Shown: piece after piece, positions 15,782 to 24,359 of the stretch | Layout: every line of letters starts with the position of its first letter | Numbering within the stretch: the first letter of the stretch is position 1 | NCBI RefSeq assembly: GCF_010686755.1 | Contig: NZ_JAAGXA010000002.1 | Coordinates: 62,001-126,000, forward strand | From: Nocardioides zeae | Lineage (GTDB): Bacteria; Actinomycetota; Actinomycetes; Propionibacteriales; Nocardioidaceae | Reading direction: 5' to 3' | DNA length: 64,000 nucleotides | The notes under the pieces: generated by a model | Told to the model about the DNA's origin: nothing | The model's input: only the letters and a program-made list of their open reading frames with translations | Databases searched by the model: none | Made by a program: the position numbers and the translations under genes

Positions 15782-15990
15782 GGCACGCGGCGGTCGGCCA
15801 CGGACGTGACCGGGGCGACCGGGGCGACCGGGGCCGTGGAGGAGGGGGAGTCGTCGTGGGTCTCGTCCTTGAGGATCCGCACGGACTGGCCGACGCTCCT
15901 CGCGAGGGCGGGCAGCTTGGACGACCCGAAGACGAGCAGCACGATCGCGAGGATCACGAGGGCGTGCCATCCGGTGAGGTTCTGCAGCAT
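15778..15990 (-). CDS. tatA: Sec-independent translocase protein TatA
   Basis: 70 residues: short N-terminus, TM helix WHALVILAIVLLVFGSSKLP, FGSSKLP hinge, amphipathic helix ALARSVGQSVRILKDET, then a tail with a 9-bp repeated unit (PVAPVAPV). It forms the pore of the Tat system. First gene of the tat operon, 63 bp after the stop of the Tat-exported dioxygenase gene on the same strand, so the two may share a transcript. Confidence 0.9.
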   Translation of the reverse strand: MLQNLTGWHALVILAIVLLVFGSSKLPALARSVGQSVRILKDETHDDSPSSTAPVAPVAPVTSVADRRVP

Positions 15991-16053
15991 GGGAGTTCTC
16001 CTGGGGTGGGTGGGGGTGGAAGTGAGCGGCGCGCGGTGGGGGGGGTCCGGGGA

Positions 16054-17127
16054 TCACCCGGTGGTGGACGAGTCCGGCGGAGCCTGGCCGTCGGTCGGCG
16101 GCTGACCGCCACCGGGACCGCCGCCCTCACCACCGGAACCGCCGCCCTCACCGCCACCACCGCCGGGACCGCCGCCCTCACCGCCACCACCGCCGGGGGC
16201 GGCGCCGGCGCCGGCCTCCGTGGTCGTGTCGATGGCCACCGCGAGGGATCCGACGTAGCCCGCGTCGACGTCCCCGGTGAAGGTGCCCATCTCCAGCTCG
16301 TACCCGTCGCTGAAGACGTTGTCGGTCTCCAGCGACACCTGGGCGAGGTTCTGCGTGGAGCCCGCGTAGGTGTCGAGCGCGTAGACCTCGGCGAGCACGT
16401 CCTCGGGGAACGCCACCTGCGACGTGGCGATGGCGTTCGCGACGTCGGTCGCCGAGTCCACGTCGGGATAGACCTCGAAGTGGATGTGGGTCCACCGGCC
16501 CGCGTAGCAGGCGGGGACGATGGTCGTGAACGTGACGCGGCCGTCGCTGTCGGCGACCTGGACGCCGCGGAGGTAGGTGACGTCCTCGAGGCCCGTGGAG
16601 TACATCGAGTACTCGCCGTGGGCGTCGCAGTGCCACATGTAGACGGCGGCGCCGGCGAAGGGCACGTCACCGCCGGCCATGTCGGTGAGGGCGAAGGACA
16701 TGTCCAGGGGCACCCCGTCGGCGACGACGGACCCGTCGAGGCTGGAGGTCACGTCGCTGCGCACGATCCCGGACTCCTGCAGCACGTTGAGGTCCGCGGT
16801 GCCGTCGGCCGGGTAGGGGCCGTTGGTCTCCTGCGGGATCTCGCCGTCGGCGGTCGCGGCGGCCGACGTGTCGGCGCTGCTCCCGCCGGAGGTCGCCGAG
16901 GACCCCGCGGAGCCGGTGCTCGACGAGCCCGGTCCAGAGGAGCAGGCGGCGAGGGCGAGCGCCCCCGCGCCGAGACCGGCCACGCCGAGCACGCGGCGGC
17001 GGGTCAGCAGGGTGGCGGCGTCGAAGCCCGCGCCCTGGTCGACGACGTCCTCGTCGGGACGGGGGAGCAGTCGGCCGTCGTAGGCGGGACCGTCCGGGGT
17101 CTGGTCGGGTGGTGGCGTGTTGCTCAT
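16054..17127 (-). CDS. Tat-type lipoprotein, intradiol ring-cleavage dioxygenase family
   Basis: 357 residues from ATG 17127. A 42-residue polar leader precedes a twin-arginine signal (TRRRVLGVAGLGAGALALAAC; lipobox Cys at residue 62). A Ser-rich linker is followed by an intradiol dioxygenase-like beta-sandwich: IPQETNGPYP, AAVYMWHCDAHGEYSMY, VTFTTIVPACYAGRWTHIHF. The two Tyr and two His iron ligands of protocatechuate 3,4-dioxygenases appear conserved, so ring-cleavage chemistry outside the cell is plausible. The C-terminus is a Gly-rich repeat of about 35 residues encoded at 16100-16205. It sits directly before tatA, suggesting it is a main client of this Tat unit. Confidence 0.85.
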   Translation of the reverse strand: MSNTPPPDQTPDGPAYDGRLLPRPDEDVVDQGAGFDAATLLTRRRVLGVAGLGAGALALAACSSGPGSSSTGSAGSSATSGGSSADTSAAATADGEIPQETNGPYPADGTADLNVLQESGIVRSDVTSSLDGSVVADGVPLDMSFALTDMAGGDVPFAGAAVYMWHCDAHGEYSMYSTGLEDVTYLRGVQVADSDGRVTFTTIVPACYAGRWTHIHFEVYPDVDSATDVANAIATSQVAFPEDVLAEVYALDTYAGSTQNLAQVSLETDNVFSDGYELEMGTFTGDVDAGYVGSLAVAIDTTTEAGAGAAPGGGGGEGGGPGGGGGEGGGSGGEGGGPGGGQPPTDGQAPPDSSTTG

Positions 17128-17246
17128 GGTCGGCACTCCTCGGGGCGTCTGGTGGACGAGTCACACCGTGCCCGCGGAGGCGGGGAGGACCATGTGCGCC
17201 GCCTGTGCGACCCCTGTGAGCCTGCGACGCTGCGCGCGGCCCGCGG

Positions 17247-18344
17247 TCAGCCCACGGGCGGCAGCGCGTCCGTCGCCTCCAGCGCCTCCATGCCGGTCAC
17301 CTCCAGGAGGTCGGCGATGACCGAGCGCATCTGCGCCAGCAGCACCTCGACGCTCAGCTCGTCGGTGCGCTCGAGCTGGGCCGAGCCGCGGGCCGCCCGC
17401 AGGAGCTGCGGCTGCGCGTCCGTGGCCATGCGGTTGTGGGCGAGCTCGCCGGCGACGGCCTCGGCCGCTTCGGAGATCTCCCGGCAGAGCACCGCGTACC
17501 CCGGCGGCACCGGCCGCCGGCGGTACGCCGCGATCGCCGTGCGACGCGTCAGCACCCGGGTGCTGCGCAGCGCCTTGTCGAGCGGCTCGACGAGCTCGCT
17601 CATGCGCCGCACGGAGTCGCGGTGGCGGAACCGGAACGGCGACGACGCCACCACCGACATGCCCTCGTCGGCGGCGTCCTGCAGCTCCCGGATGAGGTAG
17701 TCGGTGGCGCGGGCGTCGGCCAGCACGTCGAACGCCCGCTCCGTGTCGCCGTCGACCATCACCTCCGAGGCCGCCCGCAGCAGCGCCGCGATCTTGCGCA
17801 CCACCACGGCCGCCTGCTCCCGGGGCCGCCGCAACGGCGCGGACGGGACCAGGGTCGCCGCCACCAGGGCCACCGCGCCGCCCACGAGGGCGTCGGTCCA
17901 CCGCACGAAGGCACCGCCCGGCGTCGGCACCAGGGTGGCCACGAAGATGGCCTGCACGGCCGACTGGGTGACGAGCAGCTGACCGCCGTCGAGCAGCAGC
18001 GCCGTCGACATGGACAGCACGACGATGAGCATCAGCTGCCACCAGCCCGACCCGATCTGCAGCACGAGGAGGTCGGCGACCAGCACGCCCACGGCGACTC
18101 CGACCGCCACCTCGGCCACCCGGCGCAGCCGCTGCCCGTAGGACGTGCCGAGCCCCAGGACGGCCGCGACGGGCGCGAAGAACGGGTGGTCGTGGCCGAG
18201 CACGTCGGAGGCCAGGAACCAGGCGACACCGGCCGCGATGGCGCACTGCGCCACCTGGAAGCGCTTGGAGCGCCAGCGCGCCACGCGGGCGCTCGCCGAC
18301 AGCCGGCCCTTGGCCCAGATCCGATCGACGGGCAGCGCCTCCAC
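17247..18344 (-). CDS. FUSC / aromatic-acid-exporter family membrane protein
   Basis: 365 residues. The N-terminal half has about six helices in the FUSC pattern: FFAPVAAVLGLGTSYGQRLR near residue 55 and VAVGVAVGVLVADLLVLQ, then LVTQSAVQAIFVATL and FVRWTDALVGGAVALVAATL. The C-terminal half is a soluble helical domain (IRELQDAADEGMSVVASSPF). Relatives export p-hydroxybenzoate or fusaric acid, but most actinobacterial members are uncharacterised. It lies upstream of the dioxygenase gene on the same strand with about 120 bp between; a link through aromatic compounds is possible but only inferred. Confidence 0.8.
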   Translation of the reverse strand: MEALPVDRIWAKGRLSASARVARWRSKRFQVAQCAIAAGVAWFLASDVLGHDHPFFAPVAAVLGLGTSYGQRLRRVAEVAVGVAVGVLVADLLVLQIGSGWWQLMLIVVLSMSTALLLDGGQLLVTQSAVQAIFVATLVPTPGGAFVRWTDALVGGAVALVAATLVPSAPLRRPREQAAVVVRKIAALLRAASEVMVDGDTERAFDVLADARATDYLIRELQDAADEGMSVVASSPFRFRHRDSVRRMSELVEPLDKALRSTRVLTRRTAIAAYRRRPVPPGYAVLCREISEAAEAVAGELAHNRMATDAQPQLLRAARGSAQLERTDELSVEVLLAQMRSVIADLLEVTGMEALEATDALPPVG

Positions 18345-18404
18345 GAGGCCCGATCATGCCAGAGGAGGCGCCGCCCGGACCGTGACGCCGGTCGCGACCG
18401 CGGC

Positions 18405-18803
18405 TCAGCCCGCGTGCACCGTGCCCCGGCCTCCCCCGCCGGCGTCGTGGCGGGCCCAGGCGATGGCGACCTGGAGATCGGCCAGGTCCCGGTACCACGT
18501 CTCCACCTCGGCGGTGCAGACCGCGACCTGCACCTCCGTGTCGTACTCCCCGCACTCCGCCGTCGCCTCCGACAGCGTGGGCGGGTGCAGCGTCGTGCCG
18601 TCGTGGTGCTCGATCGAGAACCCGTTGTCGGCGTCGCCGGTCACCGCCACCACCGTGTCGCCCGGCGGGACCCAGCCGGGCGCCCGCTCGGTCGACCGGT
18701 CCGCGGCCGCCGCTCCGCCGCCTCCGGCGGCGAGCCCCCCGATGGTGCCCACCGCCGCCGCACCCACGATCCCGACCACGATCCCTGCTGCTCGACGTGC
18801 CAT
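18405..18803 (-). CDS. Small secreted hypothetical protein
   Basis: 132 residues. It starts MARRAAGIVVGIVGAAAVGT with a signal-peptide-like helix ending at AAAADR. The mature part is acidic with two cysteines (ATAECGEY, VAVCTAEVETW) and an amphipathic C-terminal helix. I recognise no family. It is monocistronic between the FUSC gene and the HNH nuclease, all on the minus strand. Confidence 0.6.
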   Translation of the reverse strand: MARRAAGIVVGIVGAAAVGTIGGLAAGGGGAAAADRSTERAPGWVPPGDTVVAVTGDADNGFSIEHHDGTTLHPPTLSEATAECGEYDTEVQVAVCTAEVETWYRDLADLQVAIAWARHDAGGGGRGTVHAG

Positions 18804-18950
18804 CCCGATCCCCCGTCCTGCTCCGGCACCGGACCCTCCGGTGCGACGAGGACGACGCTAGGACGCAGCGACCCCGCCCGGGGGTGCCCGGACGGGGCCT
18901 GGGGACGACGGTCCCCCGCGCTGCGGCTGGGGAGGACGAGCGGGCCGGGC

Positions 18951-18994
18951 CAGCAGCGGCCAGCAGCGGTCAGCAGCGGTCAGTAGCGGTCAGT
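18951..18994. repeat. Tandem 10-bp repeat at the 3' end of the HNH gene
   Basis: Unit CAGCAGCGGT (with CAGCAGCGGC and CAGTAGCGGT variants) occurs four times head to tail at 18951-18990, followed by CAGT. It lies directly after the stop codon of the HNH nuclease gene (minus strand). Probable slippage. Confidence 0.8.
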
Positions 18995-19679
18995 AGATGG
19001 TCACGCTCACCGTCTGGGAGCAGCCGGCGGCGTACGACGTCAGTGCCTGCTTCTCGGCCGCGTCGACGGTGAGGCCCCAGCGGTGCTTCACCGAGACCCA
19101 CTCGGTGACGTAGCGGCAGTGCGACCCCGACGGCATCCACTCGGCCGGGTCCTGGTCGCTCTTCGAGCGGTTGGAGGAGGCACTGACGGCGATGAGCGAC
19201 CCGTAGAAGCCCAGGTCGTTGGCGAAGGCCTCCCGACGGCTCGCGGACCAACCCGACGCCCCCGAGTCCCAGGCCTCGGCCAGCGGCACCATGTGGTCGA
19301 TGTCGAGCGAGGACGCGCTCGTGTAGCTGGTCGCGTCGTAGTAGGAGTACCAGCGACCGCCGGAGATCGAGCAGCCCGAGCCCACGGTCGGCGCCGTGTC
19401 CGCCTCGCTGAGGAGCACCTCGGCGCGCGTGTTGCACCCGTCGCCGTCGGCGTCGATCCAGTGCCGGAAGAGGTCGCGGCTGTAGCCCGTGCGGTTCTCC
19501 GCCGCCACCGGCAGGTCGGCGACGGCCTGCGTCACCGGCGCCGAGTACGTCGCGGCGTGGGCCGGCGACGGCGCGACGAGCAGGCTGCCGATGGCGAGGA
19601 GGGCCGCCAGGACGGCGGCGACGAGGTAGGAGGTCGCCCGGTGGGCGGCGGGCGGGCAGGGGTGGGCGAGGTCGCGCAT
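18990..19679 (-). CDS. Secreted HNH-family nuclease (DUF1524-like)
   Basis: 229 residues from ATG 19679. Signal peptide: basic start, helix YLVAAVLAALLAIGSLLVAP and cleavage after AHA. The mature region carries an HNH/DUF1524-type core: DADGDGCNTRAEVLL, then SLDIDHMVPLAEAWDSG (the DH of the motif), FYGSLIAVSASSNRSKSDQD (the N..K positions) and PAEWMP. Cys pairs suggest extracellular folding. Predicted extracellular non-specific DNase for nutrient scavenging or competition. It is a common actinobacterial secreted protein. Confidence 0.85.
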   Translation of the reverse strand: MRDLAHPCPPAAHRATSYLVAAVLAALLAIGSLLVAPSPAHAATYSAPVTQAVADLPVAAENRTGYSRDLFRHWIDADGDGCNTRAEVLLSEADTAPTVGSGCSISGGRWYSYYDATSYTSASSLDIDHMVPLAEAWDSGASGWSASRREAFANDLGFYGSLIAVSASSNRSKSDQDPAEWMPSGSHCRYVTEWVSVKHRWGLTVDAAEKQALTSYAAGCSQTVSVTIY

Positions 19680-19843
19680 GGAGGTGCTCCCGAGATGGAG
19701 TGGACGACGTGTGCCCCGCCACCCTGCGACGCCGGCGTGCGTCGGGAAAAGGCCTGGGGAGGAAAACCTGGGTAACGCGCGGACGGCGAGTACGTTGTGA
19801 GCCACGACACGCCGTCGTACCTCTCCCCGTCTGGAGGCCACCC

Positions 19844-21241
19844 GTGGGCGCACCGCTGGACCCGACCGCTGCCGCGTTCCTCTTCGCGGAGAGCCGCAGC
19901 ATGCCGATGCACGTCGGGGGGCTCCAGCTGTTCGAGATGCCCCCGGACGCGGGGCCGGAGTTCACGCGCGACCTGGTGCAGCGGGTGCGGGCGACGCCGG
20001 ACATGTCGCCGCTGTTCCTCCAGCACCCCCACCGGTCGCTCGCCACGGGCGGCGCGTGGACCTGGCGGGAGGACGTCGAGTTCGACGTGGAGCACCACGT
20101 GCGCCACAACGCGCTGCCCGCGCCCGGTCGCATCCGCGAGCTCCTCGACCTCTGCGGCCGGCTGCACGGCACCCGGCTGGCCCGGGAGCGACCGCTCTGG
20201 GAGTGGCACCTGATCGAGGGGCTCGCGGACGGCCGCGTCGCGATGTACTCGAAGATGCACCACGCGCTCCTCGACGGTGTCGGGGCGATGCGCCTGCTGC
20301 AGAGCGTGCTCACCGACGACCCCGACCTGCGCGACATGCCGGCGCCGTGGGCGCGGCGCGAGCGGCCCTCCCGCCCGCCGAGCCGCTCGAGCCTGGCCCT
20401 GCCGACCCAGGCGCTCAACGGTGCGCTCGCCGTCGCGGGCGAGGCGGCCGGCATGCCCGCCTCGCTGGTGCGGACGCTCAACCGGGGCGTGCGCAACGAG
20501 ACGTCCGCGGTGAGCTTCTACTCGCCGCGCACCCTGCTCAACCGTCGCATCACCGGCGCGCGACGGTTCGCCGCCGACGACTGGCCGCTCGAGCGGCTGC
20601 GCGCCATCGGGCGGGCGTCGGGGACGACGATCAACGACGTCGTGCTGGCCATGTGCTCCGGTGCGCTGCGGGCCTACCTCTCCGAGCTCGACGCCCTGCC
20701 CGACACGACCCTGACGGCGATGGTGCCGGTGTCGTTCCGGCGCGGCCAGGCGGCCGTCGCCTCCGACGAGGGCGGCAACGCGGTGGGCGCGGTCATGGTG
20801 AAGCTCGGTACCGACCTGGCGGACCCGGCCGACCGGCTGCGCTCGGTGCGCCGCTCGATGCTCGAGGGCAAGGAGGCGCTCGGGTCGATGACCAACACCC
20901 AGGCGCTGGCCATGACGGCGCTCGGGCTCGCGCCGGCCGTCGTGCTGCCGCTCCTGCGCATGCAGGGCGTGGTGCGGCCGCCGTTCAACCTGATCATCTC
21001 CAACGTGCCCGGCCCTGACGGCCCGCGGTGGTTCGACGGCGCCCGCATGGTGGGGATGTACCCGCTGTCGATCCCGCTCCACGGCATCGCCCTCAACATC
21101 ACCTGCACGTCCTACGACGGACGCCTGGGGTTCGGGCTCACCGGCTGCCGCCGGACGGTCCCGCGCCTGCAGCGGCTCCTCACCTTCCTCGACGACGAGG
21201 TGGCCGCCCTCGAGAAGGCGACCGGCGTCAGCGGGGCGTGA
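19844..21241 (+). CDS. Wax ester synthase / diacylglycerol acyltransferase (WS/DGAT)
   Basis: 465 residues from GTG 19844, chosen for the GGAGG at 19833-19837. The N-terminal PLDPTAAAFLFAESRSMPMHVGG matches the family start, and the catalytic HHxxxDG is MHHALLDGVGA near residue 143. The C-terminal half has the typical ISNVPGP and the hydrophobic block LNITCTSYDGRLGFGLTG. Reaction: acyl-CoA to diacylglycerol or fatty alcohol, making storage triacylglycerol or wax esters at the membrane. Its 3' end overlaps the convergent DNA methyltransferase gene by 14 bp. Confidence 0.92.
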   Translation: MGAPLDPTAAAFLFAESRSMPMHVGGLQLFEMPPDAGPEFTRDLVQRVRATPDMSPLFLQHPHRSLATGGAWTWREDVEFDVEHHVRHNALPAPGRIRELLDLCGRLHGTRLARERPLWEWHLIEGLADGRVAMYSKMHHALLDGVGAMRLLQSVLTDDPDLRDMPAPWARRERPSRPPSRSSLALPTQALNGALAVAGEAAGMPASLVRTLNRGVRNETSAVSFYSPRTLLNRRITGARRFAADDWPLERLRAIGRASGTTINDVVLAMCSGALRAYLSELDALPDTTLTAMVPVSFRRGQAAVASDEGGNAVGAVMVKLGTDLADPADRLRSVRRSMLEGKEALGSMTNTQALAMTALGLAPAVVLPLLRMQGVVRPPFNLIISNVPGPDGPRWFDGARMVGMYPLSIPLHGIALNITCTSYDGRLGFGLTGCRRTVPRLQRLLTFLDDEVAALEKATGVSGA

Positions 21242-22412
21242 GCCCCCCGAGGCCCTCGGCGTAGCCGCCACCGAGGGTCGCGTCCACCGCCCGCAGCCGG
21301 GCGCGGGTGACGTCGGCGACGGTCGCGAAGCCGGCCTCCGCCGCCGCGGACCCGGGCCGCACGGGCTCGCCGGCGTTGATGCTGAGGCACGTGCGGGTGC
21401 CCCCGTCGGCCGCGTTGAGCAGCGCGACCGCGTGCCCCGTCGTACCGCTCCCGGCGAAGGGGTCGAGCACGCGGGCGTCGGCGGGGTACGTCGCGACGAC
21501 GCGCCGCAGGAGACCCGTGGGCTTGGGCGAGTCGAACGCCTTGCCCACGAGGGCCGTCACCTCCGCGACGGCCGTGTCGGTCGAGCCGATCTCCTCGGCC
21601 AGCCAGATCGTCGTGAGCTTCTTGCGACGCTCGGGCGTGAGCCAGTCGCGCTGGAAGACGTCGACCCGCTCGCCCAGGCGGCCCCGGACCGTGCGGCAGA
21701 CGAGGTCGTCGGCCCGCTGGGCCACCAGCGGCGCCGACCACCGCCACACCGCCGGCGCGCCGTCGCCGAAGACGGGGCGCACCTCGGTCGAGCCCTCGAA
21801 CGGCGTGCAGGAGACACGACCCGTGGCCGGGTCGCCGTGGAGCGGGTAGTGCAGCGTCGGGGCCGTCGTCGGCCGGAAGCGCTTGTTGGTGTTGCGCAGC
21901 GGGAGCAGCCGGTAGCGCCGGCCGTCGTCGGCGGTGTGACCGAAGTCGGCCGGGTCGACGGTGTCGGGGCTCGTCGGGTCGAGGCGGCAGCGGCGGGCGT
22001 CGCGGGCGTAGACCAGCAGGTACTCGTGGCTGACCGCGAACCCGCCACCCAGCTGACGGCCCTTCGCGTTGAGGTTGACGACCACCTGCGCCACGAACGC
22101 CGGCTCGCCGAAGACCTCGTCGAGGAGGAGCCGCAGGTGGGCGACCTCGCGGTCGTCGATGCTGACGAACACGGCGCCGGAGGGGGCGAGCACGCGGCGT
22201 ACCTCGGCGAGCCGGGGACGCATCATCGCCACCCACGCGGCGTGCCGGTCGGCCGCGCCGGCGCGGCTCGCGGCGCTGCGGTCGCGGTAGACGAGCGCCG
22301 TGTCGCGGTTGTAGGGCGGGTCGAGGTAGGCGACGTCGACGGATTCCGCGGCCAGGCGGGCGAGCACGTCGAGGTTGTCGCCCTCGATGAAGGTGTTGCT
22401 GGGCGCCGGCAC
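21228..22412 (-). CDS. Site-specific DNA methyltransferase (beta-class, type III Mod-like), no partner
   Basis: 394 residues from GTG 22412. Catalytic DPPY (VAYLDPPYNRDT) near residue 30 comes before the SAM-binding motif FAGSGTTGHAV near residue 330. This is the beta-class order of N6-adenine/N4-cytosine methyltransferases such as type III Mod subunits. The central variable region probably reads the target site. No restriction (Res) or specificity gene lies nearby, so it is an orphan in this window. Possible roles are epigenetic regulation or protection; the recognition site cannot be predicted. The start avoids a longer frame that would run into the GNAT gene's promoter. Confidence 0.85.
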   Translation of the reverse strand: MPAPSNTFIEGDNLDVLARLAAESVDVAYLDPPYNRDTALVYRDRSAASRAGAADRHAAWVAMMRPRLAEVRRVLAPSGAVFVSIDDREVAHLRLLLDEVFGEPAFVAQVVVNLNAKGRQLGGGFAVSHEYLLVYARDARRCRLDPTSPDTVDPADFGHTADDGRRYRLLPLRNTNKRFRPTTAPTLHYPLHGDPATGRVSCTPFEGSTEVRPVFGDGAPAVWRWSAPLVAQRADDLVCRTVRGRLGERVDVFQRDWLTPERRKKLTTIWLAEEIGSTDTAVAEVTALVGKAFDSPKPTGLLRRVVATYPADARVLDPFAGSGTTGHAVALLNAADGGTRTCLSINAGEPVRPGSAAAEAGFATVADVTRARLRAVDATLGGGYAEGLGGLTPR

Positions 22413-22467
22413 GGCGTCATCATGCCAAGCGGACGGCGTCGGCGGCGGGCCGATAACCTCGACGACC

Positions 22468-23022
22468 GTGTCGCCCGTCCCGCCTGTCCCGCCTGCTGTC
22501 CCGCCCGCCGTCACCGTGTCCGTCGATCCCGACCTCACCGCCCCCGACGTGCGGGCGCTGCTGGAGGCCCACCTCGCCGACATGCGGGCGGTCTCGCCGC
22601 CGGAGTCGGTGCACGCGCTCGACCTCGACGAGCTGCGGGACCCCGCGATCACCTTCTGCGTGGCCCGCGCCGCCGACGGGACGCTGCTGGGGGTGGGGGC
22701 GCTCAAGGAGCTCGACGACCCGGCCGAGCCCGGGGGCCACGGCGAGGTGAAGTCGATGCGCACCTCGCCGACGGCCGTCCGGACGGGCGTCGCCTCGCAC
22801 CTGCTCGCCCACCTGCTCGACCTCGCCCGCGAGCGGGGGCTCGGCCGCGTCAGCCTGGAGACCGGGGCCGAGCCGTTCTTCGCTCCGGCGCGCCGGTTCT
22901 ACGCACGGCACGGGTTCGTCGAGCGCGGTCCGTTCGCCGGCTACGAGCCCGACCCGAACAGCGTGTTCATGACCCGCCCCGTCGCAGGGAGCGCGGCTTC
23001 TCCGGAGCCACCGCCCGCGTGA
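22468..23022 (+). CDS. GNAT-family N-acetyltransferase
   Basis: 184 residues from GTG 22468; GTG 22516 is an alternative that removes a slippage-prone Val-Pro repeat. GNAT motifs: the beta-4 segment GEVKSMRTSPTAVRTGVASH (motif A, R/Q-x-x-G-x-A) near residue 92, then GLGRVSLETG and FYARHGFVERGPF near residue 140. It resembles the YafP/PhnO-like group with a PFAGYxPDPNSVFM ending. Substrate unknown. Divergent from the methyltransferase gene (55 bp); convergent and overlapping by 56 bp with the small gene at 22967-23338. Confidence 0.85.
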   Translation: MSPVPPVPPAVPPAVTVSVDPDLTAPDVRALLEAHLADMRAVSPPESVHALDLDELRDPAITFCVARAADGTLLGVGALKELDDPAEPGGHGEVKSMRTSPTAVRTGVASHLLAHLLDLARERGLGRVSLETGAEPFFAPARRFYARHGFVERGPFAGYEPDPNSVFMTRPVAGSAASPEPPPA

Positions 23023-23338
23023 GGTCGGCGTGGGCGACGAGCTCGCCCAGCGGGGTCTCGACGGGCGGGTACGCCGCCACCGGCGTGCTGCCGCTCAGCA
23101 CGACGTAGACGGTGTCGCCGCCCGGCGCGAGCTGGAGCACGGAGGCGTCGACGAGCCCGGCGGCGTGCGCGTGGGCCTGCCGCTTGGCGCGCACCAGCCC
23201 GGCCCGCCGGGCCGCCGCCTGCGCGGCCTGCTTGCCGCCCTTGTCCCAGGCGAGCTTCAGCTGGGGGCCGTACTTCACGGCCAGCGTGACGCCCGTGGTC
23301 GCGAGGGTCGCCGCTTTCTTCGGGTCCATTCGTGCCAT
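22967..23338 (-). CDS. Small hypothetical protein, basic N-terminal helix
   Basis: 123 residues from ATG 23338. The N-terminal half is helical and Lys/Arg/Ala-rich (GKQAAQAAARRAGLVRAKRQ), and the second half looks like a small beta domain (DTVYVVLSGSTPVAAYPPVE). Not recognised. Support: clean start, strong codon bias and a free 3' overlap with the GNAT gene. No functional assignment. Confidence 0.6.
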   Translation of the reverse strand: MARMDPKKAATLATTGVTLAVKYGPQLKLAWDKGGKQAAQAAARRAGLVRAKRQAHAHAAGLVDASVLQLAPGGDTVYVVLSGSTPVAAYPPVETPLGELVAHADLTRAVAPEKPRSLRRGGS

Positions 23339-23378
23339 GTGGCCATGATGCCGCGCCGTACCGCAGCATGATGGGCGC

Positions 23379-24260
23379 GTGCGCGGGGACGGATCGGGTG
23401 GGAGCAGGCGGGAGCGGCGGGAGCGCCGACGCCGCGAGGCGGAGATGCTGCGGCGCCTCGAGGAGCTCGACCGCGTCGACGCCGCCCTCGGCCTGGGCGC
23501 GCTGCCCTACGGCGTGCCCGCCGGCTCGCGGCCACCGCCGCCGCGCCGGCGGTGGGTCACCGTGCTGATGGGGTCGACCGTCCTGGTCCTGCTGATGGGC
23601 GTCGTCGTCGCGCTCGCGCCGCAGGCCGCGCCCCTGCGCGACCTCCTCGGGCTGCAGCGGTACGGCGAGCGTCCGCCGTACGCCGCGGGCGAGGGCACCT
23701 ACGCGTTCCTCGCGACGCAACCCGGCAGCGACGAGCCCGTCGGCTACGACCCCTGCCGGACGGTGGAGGTGCTCGTCAACCCCGAGGGCGCCCCGCGCGA
23801 CCACCGCGAGCTCCTCGACGCGGCCCTCGCCCGCGTCGGCGCCGCGACCGGGCTCGACCTGCGGGTCGTCGGCGAGACGGACGACCGCGACACCGACCGC
23901 ATCGACGACGCCGGCCGGCCCGAGCCCGTGCTCGTGCTGTGGGCCGACGAGGACGAGCAGCGCGACCTGCGCGGCGACGTCGCCGGGTACGCCGGCAGCG
24001 TGGCCCTCGGCGGCGCGCGGCTCAGCTACGTGACGGGCGTCGTCGTGCTCGACGTCGACGCCTTCGCCGAGATGGCCGCGGAACCGGGCGGAGCGGCGTA
24101 CCGGCAGGCGGTCGTCGACCACGAGGTGGGTCACCTCGTCGGCCTCGACCACGTCGACGACCCCGGGGAGCTGATGTACCCCGAGACCGGCGCCATGACG
24201 GAGTTCGGTCCCGGCGACCTCGAGGGGCTCGGCCGTCTCGGTGCCGTTCCCTGCGGTTGA
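23379..24260 (+). CDS. Membrane-anchored zinc metalloprotease (HExxHxxGxxH)
   Basis: 293 residues from GTG 23379. An Arg/Glu-rich cytoplasmic N-terminus (about 60 residues) and one TM helix (WVTVLMGSTVLVLLMGVVVA) precede an extracellular domain. The domain ends with the metzincin-like zinc site VVDHEVGHLVGLDHVDDPGE and LMYPE (Met-turn candidate) near residue 245-265. It resembles matrixin-type (M10/DUF3152-like) proteases. The site is complete, so activity is expected. Next to polysaccharide export genes; a cell-surface role is inferred. Confidence 0.8.
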   Translation: MRGDGSGGSRRERRERRRREAEMLRRLEELDRVDAALGLGALPYGVPAGSRPPPPRRRWVTVLMGSTVLVLLMGVVVALAPQAAPLRDLLGLQRYGERPPYAAGEGTYAFLATQPGSDEPVGYDPCRTVEVLVNPEGAPRDHRELLDAALARVGAATGLDLRVVGETDDRDTDRIDDAGRPEPVLVLWADEDEQRDLRGDVAGYAGSVALGGARLSYVTGVVVLDVDAFAEMAAEPGGAAYRQAVVDHEVGHLVGLDHVDDPGELMYPETGAMTEFGPGDLEGLGRLGAVPCG

Positions 24261-24359
24261 GGGAGGTACCCTGCCCGATGCTGTCCGCACGACCCGGCTC
24301 CGGCCGCCCCGATCCCCGAGGAGCACCTGCATGACCCGCCGCCTCCGCGAGGTCCCCGC

